Below are positions 8,135-16,232 of a stretch of DNA of 37,324 bases, in pieces. A program made the translations under genes and the position numbers. The DNA is from an uncultured Acidobacteriota bacterium (GTDB lineage: Bacteria > Acidobacteriota > Thermoanaerobaculia > UBA5066). The notes beneath the pieces are model-generated. The model was not told the DNA's origin. It saw nothing but the letters and a program-made list of their open reading frames with translations, and ran no database searches. Numbering within the stretch: position 1 is the first letter of the stretch; every line of letters begins with the position of its first letter. Location: NCBI GenBank assembly GCA_937888435.1, contig CALAQS010000356.1, positions 1 through 37,324 of the forward strand, given 5' to 3'.

Positions 8135-9625
8135 GTGGACCTCGAGAACGCCGCCTGCGTACAGGCCATTCTGAGTCGAGACGCCCGTTTTTCGGGCCGG
8201 TTCTTCGTCGGCGTCGTGACGACGCGCGTCTATTGCCGGCCCGGCTGCCCCGCGCCTCTCCCGAAACCGAAGAACATGCGCTTTTACGAGTACGCAGCCG
8301 CCGCTGAAGACGCCGGGTTCCGCCCGTGCCGGCGTTGCCGGCCGGAGACCGCGCCCGGCTCGCCCGTGTGGAACGGGACGTCCGCGACGGTTTCGCGCGC
8401 GTTGAAACGGATTTTCGACGGCGACGGGCATGAATCCGTTGAAAGTCTTTCGGAACGGCTCGGACTCGGCTCGCGGCACTTGCGGCGGCTTTTCGCGGAG
8501 CATGTCGGCGCATCTCCCGCTTCGCTTCAACGCACGCACCGCGTCCACTTCGCGCGCCGGCTGCTGGACGAGACCTCGCTTCCAATTGCGGAAGTCGCGT
8601 TCGCGGCCGGCTTCGAGAGCGTGCGCCGGTTCAACGACGCGATTCGGGCGACGTTTCATCGCGCCCCGCGCGAGCTGCGAAAGGAATCAAGGCCGCGGGC
8701 GGGCTCGACGGTGAAAAACGGGCCCGGCGGGCACCTCCTCCGGTTGACGCTCCCGATGAGGCTTCCGTTCGATGCAGCGCCTCTTTTTCTCTTCTTGAGA
8801 GAACGCGCGCTTCCGGGAGTCGAAACAGTCCGCGATCACGCTTACTTCCGCACGATCGAAAGCCGCGGACGCGCAGGGGTTCTCGGCGTGTCGTACGAGG
8901 AGGGGAGGAACTTTCTCGCTCTCACGCTCGATCTTCCACCGGGGCCGGACCTCCTCGATATCGTGCGCCGCGCGGGGCGCATCTTCGACGTCGACGCGGA
9001 CCCGCTCGCGATCGGCGCCGTGCTGCGCCGCGATCCGCTCCTCGCGCCGCTCGTCGCGGCCCGCCCCGGCCTCCGTGTACCGGGCGCGTGGGATCCATTC
9101 GAGATCGCCGTTCGCGCGATCCTTGGCCAGCAGATTTCAGTGCGCGGAGCGCGGACGCTCGCGGGCCGGCTCGTCGCGGCGTTCGGGCGACCGCTCCCGG
9201 GCGGGGGTGCGGACGGCTTGACGCACGTGTTTCCGTCGCCTGCCGTCCTCGCCGCGGCGGACTTGTCCGGGATCGGCGTTCCCGGCACGCGCGCGAACGC
9301 GATCCGGACGCTCGCGCTCGCCGTTCACACGAAAAAGGTCGAGCTCGTCGCTCCCCGCGGCCTGGACGATCTAGAGCAGCGCCTTTGCGCGCTGCCCGGC
9401 ATCGGGCCCTGGACGGCGCAAGTCGTGGCGCTCCGCGCGTTCAGCGAGCCGGACGCGTTCCCCGAGGGAGATCTCGGGCTTCGCCGCGCGCTCGAAGCGG
9501 CGGGCGTTTCCGCGGACGCGCCGACACTTCGCACACGCTCCGCCTCGTGGAGCCCGTTCCGCGCCTATGCGACGTTGCACCTCTGGAATTCACTTGCCGC
9601 TCCCGCCGCCCGGAAGGAGACCTAG
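8135..9625 (+). CDS. alkA: Ada-type methyl-sensor/AraC regulator fused to AlkA 3-methyladenine DNA glycosylase
   Basis: A 496-residue protein in three parts. Residues 1-75 are an Ada zinc-binding domain with Cys34, Cys38, Cys65 and Cys68 (RVYCRPGC... FRPCRRC), which in Ada takes a methyl group from DNA phosphotriesters. Residues 80-185 are an AraC-type double HTH (SLSERLGLGSRHLRRLF; IAEVAFAAGFESVRRFNDAIR). Residues 200-490 are AlkA: an N-terminal beta domain, then helix-hairpin-helix LPGIGPWTAQV (420-430) and the catalytic Asp446 in PEGDLGLRRAL. The enzyme excises alkylated purines; the fused sensor probably activates its own transcription. This fusion is known in other bacteria, for example mycobacteria. 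The GTG start fits a leaderless arrangement. The stop directly abuts the ATG of ogt, so the two form one operon. Confidence in domains is high. Confidence 0.93.
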   Translation: MDLENAACVQAILSRDARFSGRFFVGVVTTRVYCRPGCPAPLPKPKNMRFYEYAAAAEDAGFRPCRRCRPETAPGSPVWNGTSATVSRALKRIFDGDGHESVESLSERLGLGSRHLRRLFAEHVGASPASLQRTHRVHFARRLLDETSLPIAEVAFAAGFESVRRFNDAIRATFHRAPRELRKESRPRAGSTVKNGPGGHLLRLTLPMRLPFDAAPLFLFLRERALPGVETVRDHAYFRTIESRGRAGVLGVSYEEGRNFLALTLDLPPGPDLLDIVRRAGRIFDVDADPLAIGAVLRRDPLLAPLVAARPGLRVPGAWDPFEIAVRAILGQQISVRGARTLAGRLVAAFGRPLPGGGADGLTHVFPSPAVLAAADLSGIGVPGTRANAIRTLALAVHTKKVELVAPRGLDDLEQRLCALPGIGPWTAQVVALRAFSEPDAFPEGDLGLRRALEAAGVSADAPTLRTRSASWSPFRAYATLHLWNSLAAPAARKET

Positions 9626-10138
9626 ATGGACGCCACACGTCTTTTCGTCACGGAAATCGATTCGCCAGCCGGCGCGATCGTGTTCGCGCGCCGCGGCGAA
9701 AGGCTCGTCGCACTTTCTTTCAAGGATCACTGGCCACGGATGAAGGACGAGCTCACGAAGCGCTTCGGCGCTCTCGAGCTCACGCCGGATGCGAACGGCG
9801 GACCCGCCGGCCGTGCGCTCCGGCGCTATCTCGACGGTGACTTCGGCGCTCTGGACGCGCTGGAGATCGACACGGACGGGACGCCGTTCCAGGAGAGAGT
9901 CTGGTCGCGCTTGCGCAAGATCCCGGCCGGCGCGACGCTATCCTATGCGCAGCTCGCGCGCGCGGTCGGCAAGCCTTCGGCCGTTCGCGCGGTCGCGGGC
10001 GCGAACGCGCGGAATCCGGTCTCGGTGGTCGTGCCGTGCCACCGCGTCATCGCCTCGGACGGAAAGCTCGCCGGCTATGGCGGAGGAGTTCCGCGAAAGC
10101 GCTGGTTGCTCGCGCACGAAGGGGCGATCCTCGCGTAG
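9626..10138 (+). CDS. ogt: methylated-DNA--[protein]-cysteine S-methyltransferase
   Basis: A 170-residue suicide repair protein that transfers methyl from O6-methylguanine (and O4-methylthymine) to its own cysteine. The acceptor Cys138 is in VVPCHRVIASDG. Upstream are the DNA-binding winged-helix segment TPFQERVWSRLRKIPAGATLSYAQLA and the Arg finger/Asn hinge GKPSAVRAVAGANARNP; the C-terminus GGGVPRKRWLLAHEG is also typical. The ATG immediately follows the ada-alkA stop (TAGATG) and is preceded by AAGGAG inside that gene, so translation is coupled. With the Ada-AlkA fusion it forms a compact adaptive-response unit. Very secure. Confidence 0.96.
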   Translation: MDATRLFVTEIDSPAGAIVFARRGERLVALSFKDHWPRMKDELTKRFGALELTPDANGGPAGRALRRYLDGDFGALDALEIDTDGTPFQERVWSRLRKIPAGATLSYAQLARAVGKPSAVRAVAGANARNPVSVVVPCHRVIASDGKLAGYGGGVPRKRWLLAHEGAILA

Positions 10139-10144
10139 GAAGCA

Positions 10145-10150
10145 GATAAT
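10145..10150 (+). promoter_or_regulatory. -10 (GATAAT) of a probably leaderless transcript
   Basis: GATAAT lies exactly 6 nt (CCCCCG) before the GTG at 10157, only 6 nt past the ogt stop. No purine-rich SD is present in the gap. Confidence 0.5.
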
Positions 10151-10156
10151 CCCCCG

Positions 10157-11515
10157 GTGATCCCCCTTTTCGTCGAGAACGCGCTCGTCGTCGGGATGAC
10201 CAAGGTCTCGGACGTGACGGCTGGCGGCCATGTGCTCGTCGAAGACGGCGTGATCACGGCTCTCCACGGCGACGCGGAGCGCCGCGCACGTGAGATCGCG
10301 GCCGCGGGACAGCCGCTCGAGCGCCTGGACGCGCGCGGCCTCTGGCTCTTGCCGGGATTCGTCCAAACGCACATCCATCTCTGCCAGGCGCTGCTCAGGA
10401 ACGGCCCGGACGACCTGCCGCTCCTCCCGTGGCTGAGGACGCATGTCTGGCCGGGCGAGGCGGCGCACGACGAGGCGACGCTCGAGATTTCGGCGCGGCT
10501 CGGTCTCGCGGAGCTCCTCGCGGGCGGCACGACCGCGATTCTCGACATGGGCACGGTGCGCCACACGGACGCCGTGTTTCGCGCGGCGGAAGCTTCGGGC
10601 CTCCGCGTCACGAGCGGAAACGCGCTCATGGACGACCCGGCGACGAACCCGGAGAACCTGCGCGTGGGCACGGCCGAATCTCTCGAGGAGGTCGAGCGCC
10701 TCGCGAAGAAATGGCACGGCACGGCGGACGGGAAGTTGCGCGTCGCTTATTGCCCGCGCTTCGCCGTCTCGTGCACGGATCGCCTCCTCAGGGGCGCCGC
10801 CGCGCGCGCGCGTGCGAATGGCTTTCTCGTCCACACGCACGCGTCCGAGAACGCGGACGAGGTCGCGCTCGTCATGCAGAGGACCGGGAAGCGCAACGTG
10901 GCTTATCTCGACGACGTCGGGATCTCCGGAAGCCACGTCGTCCTCGCGCACGTGATCCACACGGACGGTGCCGAACGCGCGCTCCTCGCCGCGCGCGGAA
11001 CGACGGTCGCGCACTGCCCGTCCTCGAACCTGAAGCTGGCTTCCGGGATCTGTCCGGTTCCGGAGTACCGCGCGCAGGGCATCCGCGTGACGATCGGGGC
11101 TGACGGCGCGCCGTGCAACGACCGGCTCGACGCGTTCACGGAGATGCGCCTCGCCGCGCTGCTCCCGAAAGTCCGCCTCGGCCCCGGCGCGCTTTCCGCC
11201 TGGGATGTCGTCCGGATGGCGACGGCCGAAGGCGCCTCGGCGCTACGCCTCCCCACGGGCACGCTCGAAACAGGCCGCCGTGCCGATCTCCTGCTTCTGG
11301 ACCCGGGCTCGGGTTTCGCCGAGCCGACGACCTGGCGCGACGACCCGTACGGGCCTATCGTTTACAGCATGGACCGATCGCACGTCGTTGCGACGTTCGT
11401 CGACGGGATTTCACGCTACCGCCGCGGGGCGTCTTTCCCCCTGAAGCCCTCGTCCGCGGAGATCGGCGCCGCCGTCGCGGCTCTGAAGCGGCGCCGGCTC
11501 GAACAGAAGAGGTGA
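10157..11515 (+). CDS. amidohydrolase, MTA/SAH-deaminase or TrzA/AtzA type
   Basis: A 452-residue metal-dependent amidohydrolase. The N-terminal beta part (VLVEDGVITAL, LPGFVQTHIHLCQALLRNG) provides His72 and His74; later ligands are in HTHASENADE, VVLAHVIHTDG and GADGAPCNDRLDAF (metal Asp). HCPSSNLKLASG is the motif shared by S-adenosylhomocysteine/5-methylthioadenosine deaminases and the AtzA/TrzA group. The likely reaction is hydrolytic deamination of an adenosine- or guanine-type compound, but substrate assignment within this group cannot be made from sequence alone. It lies 18 bp after ogt with its own putative promoter and is followed after 5 bp by the stress protein gene, so those two are probably co-transcribed. 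Confidence 0.85.
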   Translation: MIPLFVENALVVGMTKVSDVTAGGHVLVEDGVITALHGDAERRAREIAAAGQPLERLDARGLWLLPGFVQTHIHLCQALLRNGPDDLPLLPWLRTHVWPGEAAHDEATLEISARLGLAELLAGGTTAILDMGTVRHTDAVFRAAEASGLRVTSGNALMDDPATNPENLRVGTAESLEEVERLAKKWHGTADGKLRVAYCPRFAVSCTDRLLRGAAARARANGFLVHTHASENADEVALVMQRTGKRNVAYLDDVGISGSHVVLAHVIHTDGAERALLAARGTTVAHCPSSNLKLASGICPVPEYRAQGIRVTIGADGAPCNDRLDAFTEMRLAALLPKVRLGPGALSAWDVVRMATAEGASALRLPTGTLETGRRADLLLLDPGSGFAEPTTWRDDPYGPIVYSMDRSHVVATFVDGISRYRRGASFPLKPSSAEIGAAVAALKRRRLEQKR

Positions 11516-11520
11516 TCGCG

Positions 11521-11982
11521 ATGTCGAAGAAGCCCGCCCTCCTCAGGAACATTCTCGTCGGGACGGACTTCTCCGTCTGCGCCGCACGGGCATTCTCGTT
11601 CGCCGTGTCGCTCGCGGCCTCGCAGGGCGCGAAGATCCACATCGTGCACGTCCTCATCGAGCCCGTGCAGGCGTTCGACGTGGCGGGCGCGCTCCCCTAC
11701 CTCGACGTGTCGACGCAGAAAGAATGGGAAGACGCCACGAAAAAGCGCCTTGCGGCCGCGGTCGCGTCCGCCGAGAAGCGCGGGGTCTCGGCGACGTCGG
11801 AGTTCCTCTGGGGCCGCCCCTCGGACGTCCTCGTCGAGACCGCCGTGAAGACGAAGGCGTCGCTCGTCGTCCTCGGCACTCACGGCCGCAACGCGCTCGA
11901 GAAGCTCCTCATCGGCTCCACGGCCGAACGCGTCGTGCGCATCTGCCCGGTGCCCGTCCTGACGGTCCGCGAGAAGCGCTGA
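11521..11982 (+). CDS. universal stress protein (UspA family)
   Basis: A single-domain UspA protein of 153 residues. It starts with the usual beta strand (LLRNILVGTDFSVCAARAFSFAVSLA) and has IHIVHVL and LVVLGTHGR. The ATP-binding signature G-x2-G-x9-G-S is present as GTHGRNALEKLLIGS near residues 123-137, so it likely belongs to the nucleotide-binding class. The ATG at 11521 is preceded by GAGGTGAT and lies 5 bp after the amidohydrolase stop. Role: cytoplasmic stress-associated regulator; no specific partner is evident. Confidence 0.9.
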   Translation: MSKKPALLRNILVGTDFSVCAARAFSFAVSLAASQGAKIHIVHVLIEPVQAFDVAGALPYLDVSTQKEWEDATKKRLAAAVASAEKRGVSATSEFLWGRPSDVLVETAVKTKASLVVLGTHGRNALEKLLIGSTAERVVRICPVPVLTVREKR

Positions 11983-12001
11983 AACGCGGCCCCCCGGGCG
12001 A

Positions 12002-12580
12002 TCAGCCGTTCGGGATCTCCCAGAGATCCTTCACGGCGGGGTGGTCCCAGGCGATGCGCCATTCATCGGGGTCCTTCGCGTCGAACGTGCGCGTCACGAT
12101 GTAGAAGAGCGCGCAGGGGTTCGAGAGCGGCCGATAGCCGTGCGCGACGCCCTCCGGGATGCGCACGAGGACGTCGTGCCCGTCCCCGGCCACGACGACC
12201 TGCGTCTTGCCGGACGTCGGCGAATCCTTGCGCACGTCGAACAGGACGAACTTCGCCTTCGACGGATGCGGGCAGAACCAGACGTCCTGCTGTTTGAGGT
12301 GGTAGTGCAGGCCTTTGATGTGGTTCTCGGCATTCACGATCGTGAAGTTGATCTGGGCGACGGCGACGTCCCGGAAGAACTCGGCCAGGCCTTCGCCGCC
12401 CGGATGGTCCGCCTGCGCGCGGTAGACCTCCTGGAAGAACCCGCGGTCGTCCACGTGCCGCGTGAGGCGGTGGATCTTCACGCCCGCGAGGGGCGTCTTC
12501 ACCCCGTAGGTCTTGACTGAAGAGCGGAACTCGTCCGCGATGTCGCCCGGCGCGAGGGCCGGCGGGTGAGAAACCGTCAT
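12002..12580 (-). CDS. dTDP-4-dehydrorhamnose 3,5-epimerase-like protein
   Basis: A 192-residue cupin-type protein of the RmlC family. Recognisable parts are the N-terminal GVKIHRLTRHVDDRGFFQEVYRA, the IKGLHYHLKQQD segment (catalytic-His position of RmlC), FVLFDVRKDSPT, VRIPEGVAHGYRPLSN and a WRIAWDHPAVKDLW end. RmlC epimerises dTDP-4-keto-6-deoxyglucose for dTDP-rhamnose; related proteins act on other nucleotide sugars. No rmlA, rmlB or rmlD is nearby, and the WFCPHPSKAKF stretch departs from classical RmlC, so the sugar substrate is uncertain. The ATG at 12580 is preceded by AGGGGAG; in-frame residues further upstream have no family similarity. It is transcribed divergently from the amino-acid permease. 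Confidence 0.8.
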   Translation of the reverse strand: MTVSHPPALAPGDIADEFRSSVKTYGVKTPLAGVKIHRLTRHVDDRGFFQEVYRAQADHPGGEGLAEFFRDVAVAQINFTIVNAENHIKGLHYHLKQQDVWFCPHPSKAKFVLFDVRKDSPTSGKTQVVVAGDGHDVLVRIPEGVAHGYRPLSNPCALFYIVTRTFDAKDPDEWRIAWDHPAVKDLWEIPNG

Positions 12581-12600
12581 GCGTGCTCCCCTGCATCGAC

Positions 12601-12626
12601 ATTCTAAGCGGGCCCTGGTGTATCTT
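12601..12626. promoter_or_regulatory. back-to-back -10 elements of a divergent promoter region
   Basis: TAGAAT on the minus strand (12601-12606) for the RmlC-like gene and TATCTT on the plus strand (12621-12626) for the permease lie 14 bp apart. The -35 regions would overlap the opposing promoter, so the two genes may be expressed in competition. Confidence 0.35.
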
Positions 12627-12672
12627 CCGCGAAACAATCCGGCGCCGCGCGTTGCGGACAGGAGGGCGAAAC

Positions 12673-14181
12673 GTGCGTCAGAACCCGCTGTTTGCGACGA
12701 AATCCATGGAACGCCTCATGGAGGAGATGAGGGGAGAGAACCGGCTGCGTCGCATTCTGGGGCCGGTGCAACTCACGAGCCTCGGAGTCGGCGCGATCAT
12801 CGGCACCGGCATCTTCGTGCTCACGGGCCAGGCGGCCCACGACAAGACCGGGCCGGCCCTGATGCTGTCGTTCGTAGCGGCCGGAATCGCCTGCATCTTC
12901 GCGGCGCTGTGCTATGCCGAATTCGCCTCGATGGTGCCGGTCGCGGGCTCTGCCTACACCTATGCCTACGCGACGCTGGGAGAGCTCTTCGCCTGGATCA
13001 TCGGGTGGGACCTCATTCTCGAATACGCCGTCGGTTCCGCCACCGTCGCGCATGGATGGTCGCATTACTTTCAGGACTTCATAGGAATCCTTGGACTCAA
13101 GATTCCCCACGTGTTCTCCACGGCGCCGTTCGATTACGATCCGAAGCTCGGGCATTTCGTCTCGACCGGCACACTGCTCGATCTTCCCGCTATCATCATC
13201 ACGATCATCGTGACGGTCATCCTCGTGAAAGGGATCAGGGAGAGCGCGAGCTTCAACGCGACGATGGTCATCGTCAAGCTGATCATCGTCTTCTTCGTGA
13301 TCATCGTCGGCGCCTTCTACGTCAACCCGGCAAACTGGAAGCCCTTTGCTCCCTTCGGCCTCACCGGCGTGAGCTTCTTCGGAAAGACCTTGTTCGGGCA
13401 GACCGGGGCGGGCGGCGAGCCCCTTGGCATGCTCGCGGGCGCGGCGACGATCTTCTTCGCATACATCGGCTTCGATTCGGTATCGACTCACGCCGAGGAG
13501 GCCAAGAACCCGAAGCGCGACGTCCCCATCGGCATCGTGACGTCGCTCGTCCTCTGTACGGTTCTTTACATCGCCGTGGCGGCGGTGCTCACCGGCATGG
13601 TTCCCTACAACAAGATCAACATCGACGCTCCCGTCTCGGACGCTTTCCGGCAGGTCGGGCTGCCATGGGCGCAGTTTCTGATCTCTCTCGGAGCCATCGC
13701 GGGCATCACGTCGGTGCTCCTCGTCATGATGCTCAGCCAGCCGCGCGTCATCCTGGCGATGGCGCGCGACGGCCTCGTGCCCCGGAATTTTTTCGCCGCA
13801 ATCCATGAGAGGTTCAGAACTCCCTGGAAGTCGACCATCATCACAGGAATCTTCGTGGCCACTCTCGCGGCTTTCCTGCCTCTGCGCGTTCTGGCGGAGC
13901 TCGTGAACATCGGAACACTTTTCGCGTTCGTCGTCGTTTGCGCGGCCGTTCTCATCATGCGGCGCACGAACCCAAACGCGCCCCGGCCGTTCAGAGTGCC
14001 CTTCGTGCCCCTCACGCCCATCCTCGGCATCCTCACCTGCACGCTCCTGATGTTCTCCCTTCCCGCCGAGAACTGGTGGCGACTCATCATCTGGCTGGCG
14101 ATCGGGTTCTTCATCTACTTCGGCTACGGCCGGCATCACTCGGTTCTCCAGCAGGCCCGAGCCCGCGGAGACAACTCCTGA
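12673..14181 (+). CDS. APC-family amino acid permease (CAT/YfnA-like)
   Basis: A 502-residue inner-membrane permease with about 12 hydrophobic segments. The first helix carries the APC substrate/Na-site motif GVGAIIGTGIFVLTG; a later loop has FFAYIGFDSVSTHAEEAKNPKRDVPIGI, the conserved consensus of cationic amino-acid transporter (CAT) relatives, and MLSQPRVILAMARDGLVP follows. The transported amino acid cannot be told from sequence. GTG at 12673 is chosen because AGGAGGG sits 6 nt upstream. It is followed after 19 bp by the AidB-like acyl-CoA dehydrogenase, so the pair may be co-transcribed and could link amino-acid uptake to acyl-CoA metabolism, although that is inference. Confidence 0.9.
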   Translation: MRQNPLFATKSMERLMEEMRGENRLRRILGPVQLTSLGVGAIIGTGIFVLTGQAAHDKTGPALMLSFVAAGIACIFAALCYAEFASMVPVAGSAYTYAYATLGELFAWIIGWDLILEYAVGSATVAHGWSHYFQDFIGILGLKIPHVFSTAPFDYDPKLGHFVSTGTLLDLPAIIITIIVTVILVKGIRESASFNATMVIVKLIIVFFVIIVGAFYVNPANWKPFAPFGLTGVSFFGKTLFGQTGAGGEPLGMLAGAATIFFAYIGFDSVSTHAEEAKNPKRDVPIGIVTSLVLCTVLYIAVAAVLTGMVPYNKINIDAPVSDAFRQVGLPWAQFLISLGAIAGITSVLLVMMLSQPRVILAMARDGLVPRNFFAAIHERFRTPWKSTIITGIFVATLAAFLPLRVLAELVNIGTLFAFVVVCAAVLIMRRTNPNAPRPFRVPFVPLTPILGILTCTLLMFSLPAENWWRLIIWLAIGFFIYFGYGRHHSVLQQARARGDNS

Positions 14182-14200
14182 GCACAACGCGCCATTTCCC

Positions 14201-15883
14201 ATGCCTTTCTTCCAGGACCCGCCTCGCCTCACGAACCAGTACGACGACGACCGGGTCCTGAGGAGCTTCCTTGCCCGGAAGCTCCCGGACGGGACGCTCC
14301 GGGCCGTCGAGCCCTCGCTCCACGAGATGGGCGCTCTCGCGGCCGGGCCTCTTTACGACCTCCTCCTAGCCGAGCCGGACGCCGTCCCGACGCTCACCGG
14401 CTGGGACGCGTGGGGCCGCCGGATCGACCGTATCGAGCCGACGCGCCTCTGGAAGGAAGTGGCGCCGCTCGCTGCCCGGATGGGGCTCATCGCGCTCGCA
14501 TACGAGAGGCCGTGGGGTGCCCTCTCGCGCCTCCCGCAGATGGCGCTCGCGTATCTGCTCGAGCCGTCTTCCGGCGTCTACAGCTGCCCTCTCGCGATGA
14601 CGGACGGCGCCGCGCGGACGCTGATCGTCTCAGGAAACCGCGAGCTAAAAGAGCGCGCTCTCCCGCGCCTGACGAGCCGCGATCCATCACAGGCGTGGAC
14701 CTCGGGACAGTGGATGACGGAGCGGACCGGCGGCTCGGACGTGGGCCTGTCGGAGACAGTCGCGAGGAACACACCCGAAGGCTGGCGGCTCTTCGGCACG
14801 AAGTGGTTCACGTCGGCGACGAGCTCCGAAATGGCGCTCACTCTCGGACGTCCCGAGGGAAACCCACCGGGCGGGAGCGGCCTCGCCCTTTTCTACGTCG
14901 AGACGCGCGACGCCGCCGGCGCTCCGAATGGAATCGAGATCCTGCGGCTGAAGGACAAGCTCGGGACGCGCATGGTCCCGACGGCCGAGCTCTTCCTGAA
15001 CGGAGCGATCGCCACGCCCGTGAAGGGCCTTTCCGGCGGCGTGAAGAACATCACGACCATGCTGACGATCACCCGGATGTGGAACGCGGTGGGGGCCGTC
15101 GCCGGCATGCGTCGCGCGCTGGCGTTGGCGCGTGATTACGCCGGCCGGCGCGTGGCCTTCGGCTCTCCTCTCGCGGAGAAGGCGCTTCACCTCGAGACGC
15201 TCGCCGATCTCCAGGCCCTGTTCGAAGGAGCATTTCACCTCACGTTCCGTGCCGTCGAGCTCGTCGGGCGCGACGAGGCCGAAGGCCTCGGCGAGCGCGA
15301 GGCCGCCCTCCTCCGCCTCCTGACGCCGATCGTGAAGCTGACGACGGGAAAGCAGGTCGTGTCCGTCGCGAGCGAAGCGTTGGAGTGCTTCGGTGGAGCC
15401 GGTTACGTCGAGAACACCGGCCTGCCCCGCCTCCTTCGCGACGCCCAGGTGCTGCCGATCTGGGAAGGAACGACGAACGTGCTCTCCCTGGACCTCCTGC
15501 GCGCGGCGGCGAAGGCGGTTGGGCTCGCACCCCTGGCCGCCGAAGTCGACCGCGCTCTTCAAGGCGTCACGCATCCAATGCTGACGGCGGCGGGCGACCG
15601 GGCCCGGGAGGCGGTACGCCACGCGCAAAGCTGGCTCGCGGCCGCAACGGATACGGAGAGGCTCGAGGCCGGAGCCCGCCGCCTCGCGCTCACGCTCGGG
15701 CTCGCGCTGGAGACGGCGCTCCTCGCCGAGCACGCGACCTGGGCGCTCGAGACCGAGCGGGACGCGCGTCCGGCACACGCCGCGAGGCGCCTCTCGCGCC
15801 TCCAGGTCGACAGGATCGACGACGGTTCGTCGCCCGGCGAGGCACGCGGCCTCGGCCGGGACGAGCCGGCTCCTTTTGCATAG
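14201..15883 (+). CDS. AidB-like acyl-CoA dehydrogenase family protein
   Basis: A 560-residue flavoprotein of the acyl-CoA dehydrogenase superfamily. Overall layout follows E. coli AidB: an AidB-type N-terminal domain (NQYDDDRVLRSFL; WDAWGRRIDRIEP), the FAD/substrate motif MTERTGGSDVGLSET, GTKWFTSA, LKDKLGTRMVPTAEL, and C-terminal helical domain with ECFGGAGYVENTGLPRLLRDAQVLPIWEGTTNVL. The catalytic base position of short-chain enzymes (PIWEGT Glu) is present. The N-terminal domain and length separate it from ordinary acyl-CoA dehydrogenases (about 380 residues). AidB is induced by alkylation in E. coli, and here an ada-alkA/ogt unit lies about 4 kb upstream. It may equally be a catabolic dehydrogenase. 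The C-terminal 100 residues are Ala/Arg-rich. Confidence 0.85.
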   Translation: MPFFQDPPRLTNQYDDDRVLRSFLARKLPDGTLRAVEPSLHEMGALAAGPLYDLLLAEPDAVPTLTGWDAWGRRIDRIEPTRLWKEVAPLAARMGLIALAYERPWGALSRLPQMALAYLLEPSSGVYSCPLAMTDGAARTLIVSGNRELKERALPRLTSRDPSQAWTSGQWMTERTGGSDVGLSETVARNTPEGWRLFGTKWFTSATSSEMALTLGRPEGNPPGGSGLALFYVETRDAAGAPNGIEILRLKDKLGTRMVPTAELFLNGAIATPVKGLSGGVKNITTMLTITRMWNAVGAVAGMRRALALARDYAGRRVAFGSPLAEKALHLETLADLQALFEGAFHLTFRAVELVGRDEAEGLGEREAALLRLLTPIVKLTTGKQVVSVASEALECFGGAGYVENTGLPRLLRDAQVLPIWEGTTNVLSLDLLRAAAKAVGLAPLAAEVDRALQGVTHPMLTAAGDRAREAVRHAQSWLAAATDTERLEAGARRLALTLGLALETALLAEHATWALETERDARPAHAARRLSRLQVDRIDDGSSPGEARGLGRDEPAPFA

Positions 15884-15897
15884 TCCCGGCATGTCGC

Positions 15898-15903
15898 TAA
15901 CAT
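15898..15903 (+). promoter_or_regulatory. -10 (TAACAT) of a probably leaderless transcript
   Basis: TAACAT lies 7 nt before the GTG at 15911. The 11-mer GTCGCTAACAT containing it recurs exactly upstream of mutL. Confidence 0.5.
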
Positions 15904-15910
15904 CTGATCC

Positions 15911-16174
15911 GTGAAGCGCGCGGCCCTGCTGATCCTCGTGGTCGGGGCGCCGCTCGTGCTGCTTTTCTTCCCGGAGCTTCGCCGGCGCATCGCGAGGAAG
16001 CTGCGATTCCTGCTGCTGCTCTGGGCAGGGGCGGTGCTCTTCGTCGGACTCTTCGCGGGGAAAGGAAGAACTTTCCTCGAAGGTAAGGAGACCTGGGAGA
16101 TCGGCCTCGCGCTGTTTGGACTCGCCCTTTTCGTCGGGGCGTTCCTGTCCGTTCTGAGAGATTCTTCGCGCTGA
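15911..16174 (+). CDS. small integral membrane protein of unknown function
   Basis: An 87-residue protein with three hydrophobic stretches: residues 4-20 (AALLILVVGAPLVLLFF), 33-49 (FLLLLWAGAVLFVGLFA) and 64-82 (IGLALFGLALFVGAFLSVL), joined by basic loops (RRRIARKLR; GKGRTF). I do not recognise the family. It starts 27 bp after the AidB-like gene but has its own putative promoter and a GTG without SD. It is convergent with the large membrane protein on the minus strand. Reality is supported by the coherent hydrophobic pattern and the promoter. Confidence 0.6.
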   Translation: MKRAALLILVVGAPLVLLFFPELRRRIARKLRFLLLLWAGAVLFVGLFAGKGRTFLEGKETWEIGLALFGLALFVGAFLSVLRDSSR

Positions 16175-16199
16175 TCTTCCTCTTCCCCGTCGAAGAATC
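16160..16199. terminator. inverted repeat between convergent genes, possible terminator
   Basis: GATTCTTCG (16160-16168) pairs with CGAAGAATC (16191-16199) across a 22-nt loop, straddling the stop at 16174. The loop is long and no U tract follows, so this is tentative. Confidence 0.3.
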
Positions 16200-16232
16200 C
16201 CGGCGGCAAGCGCCGCGGACTCATCCTTTCGT

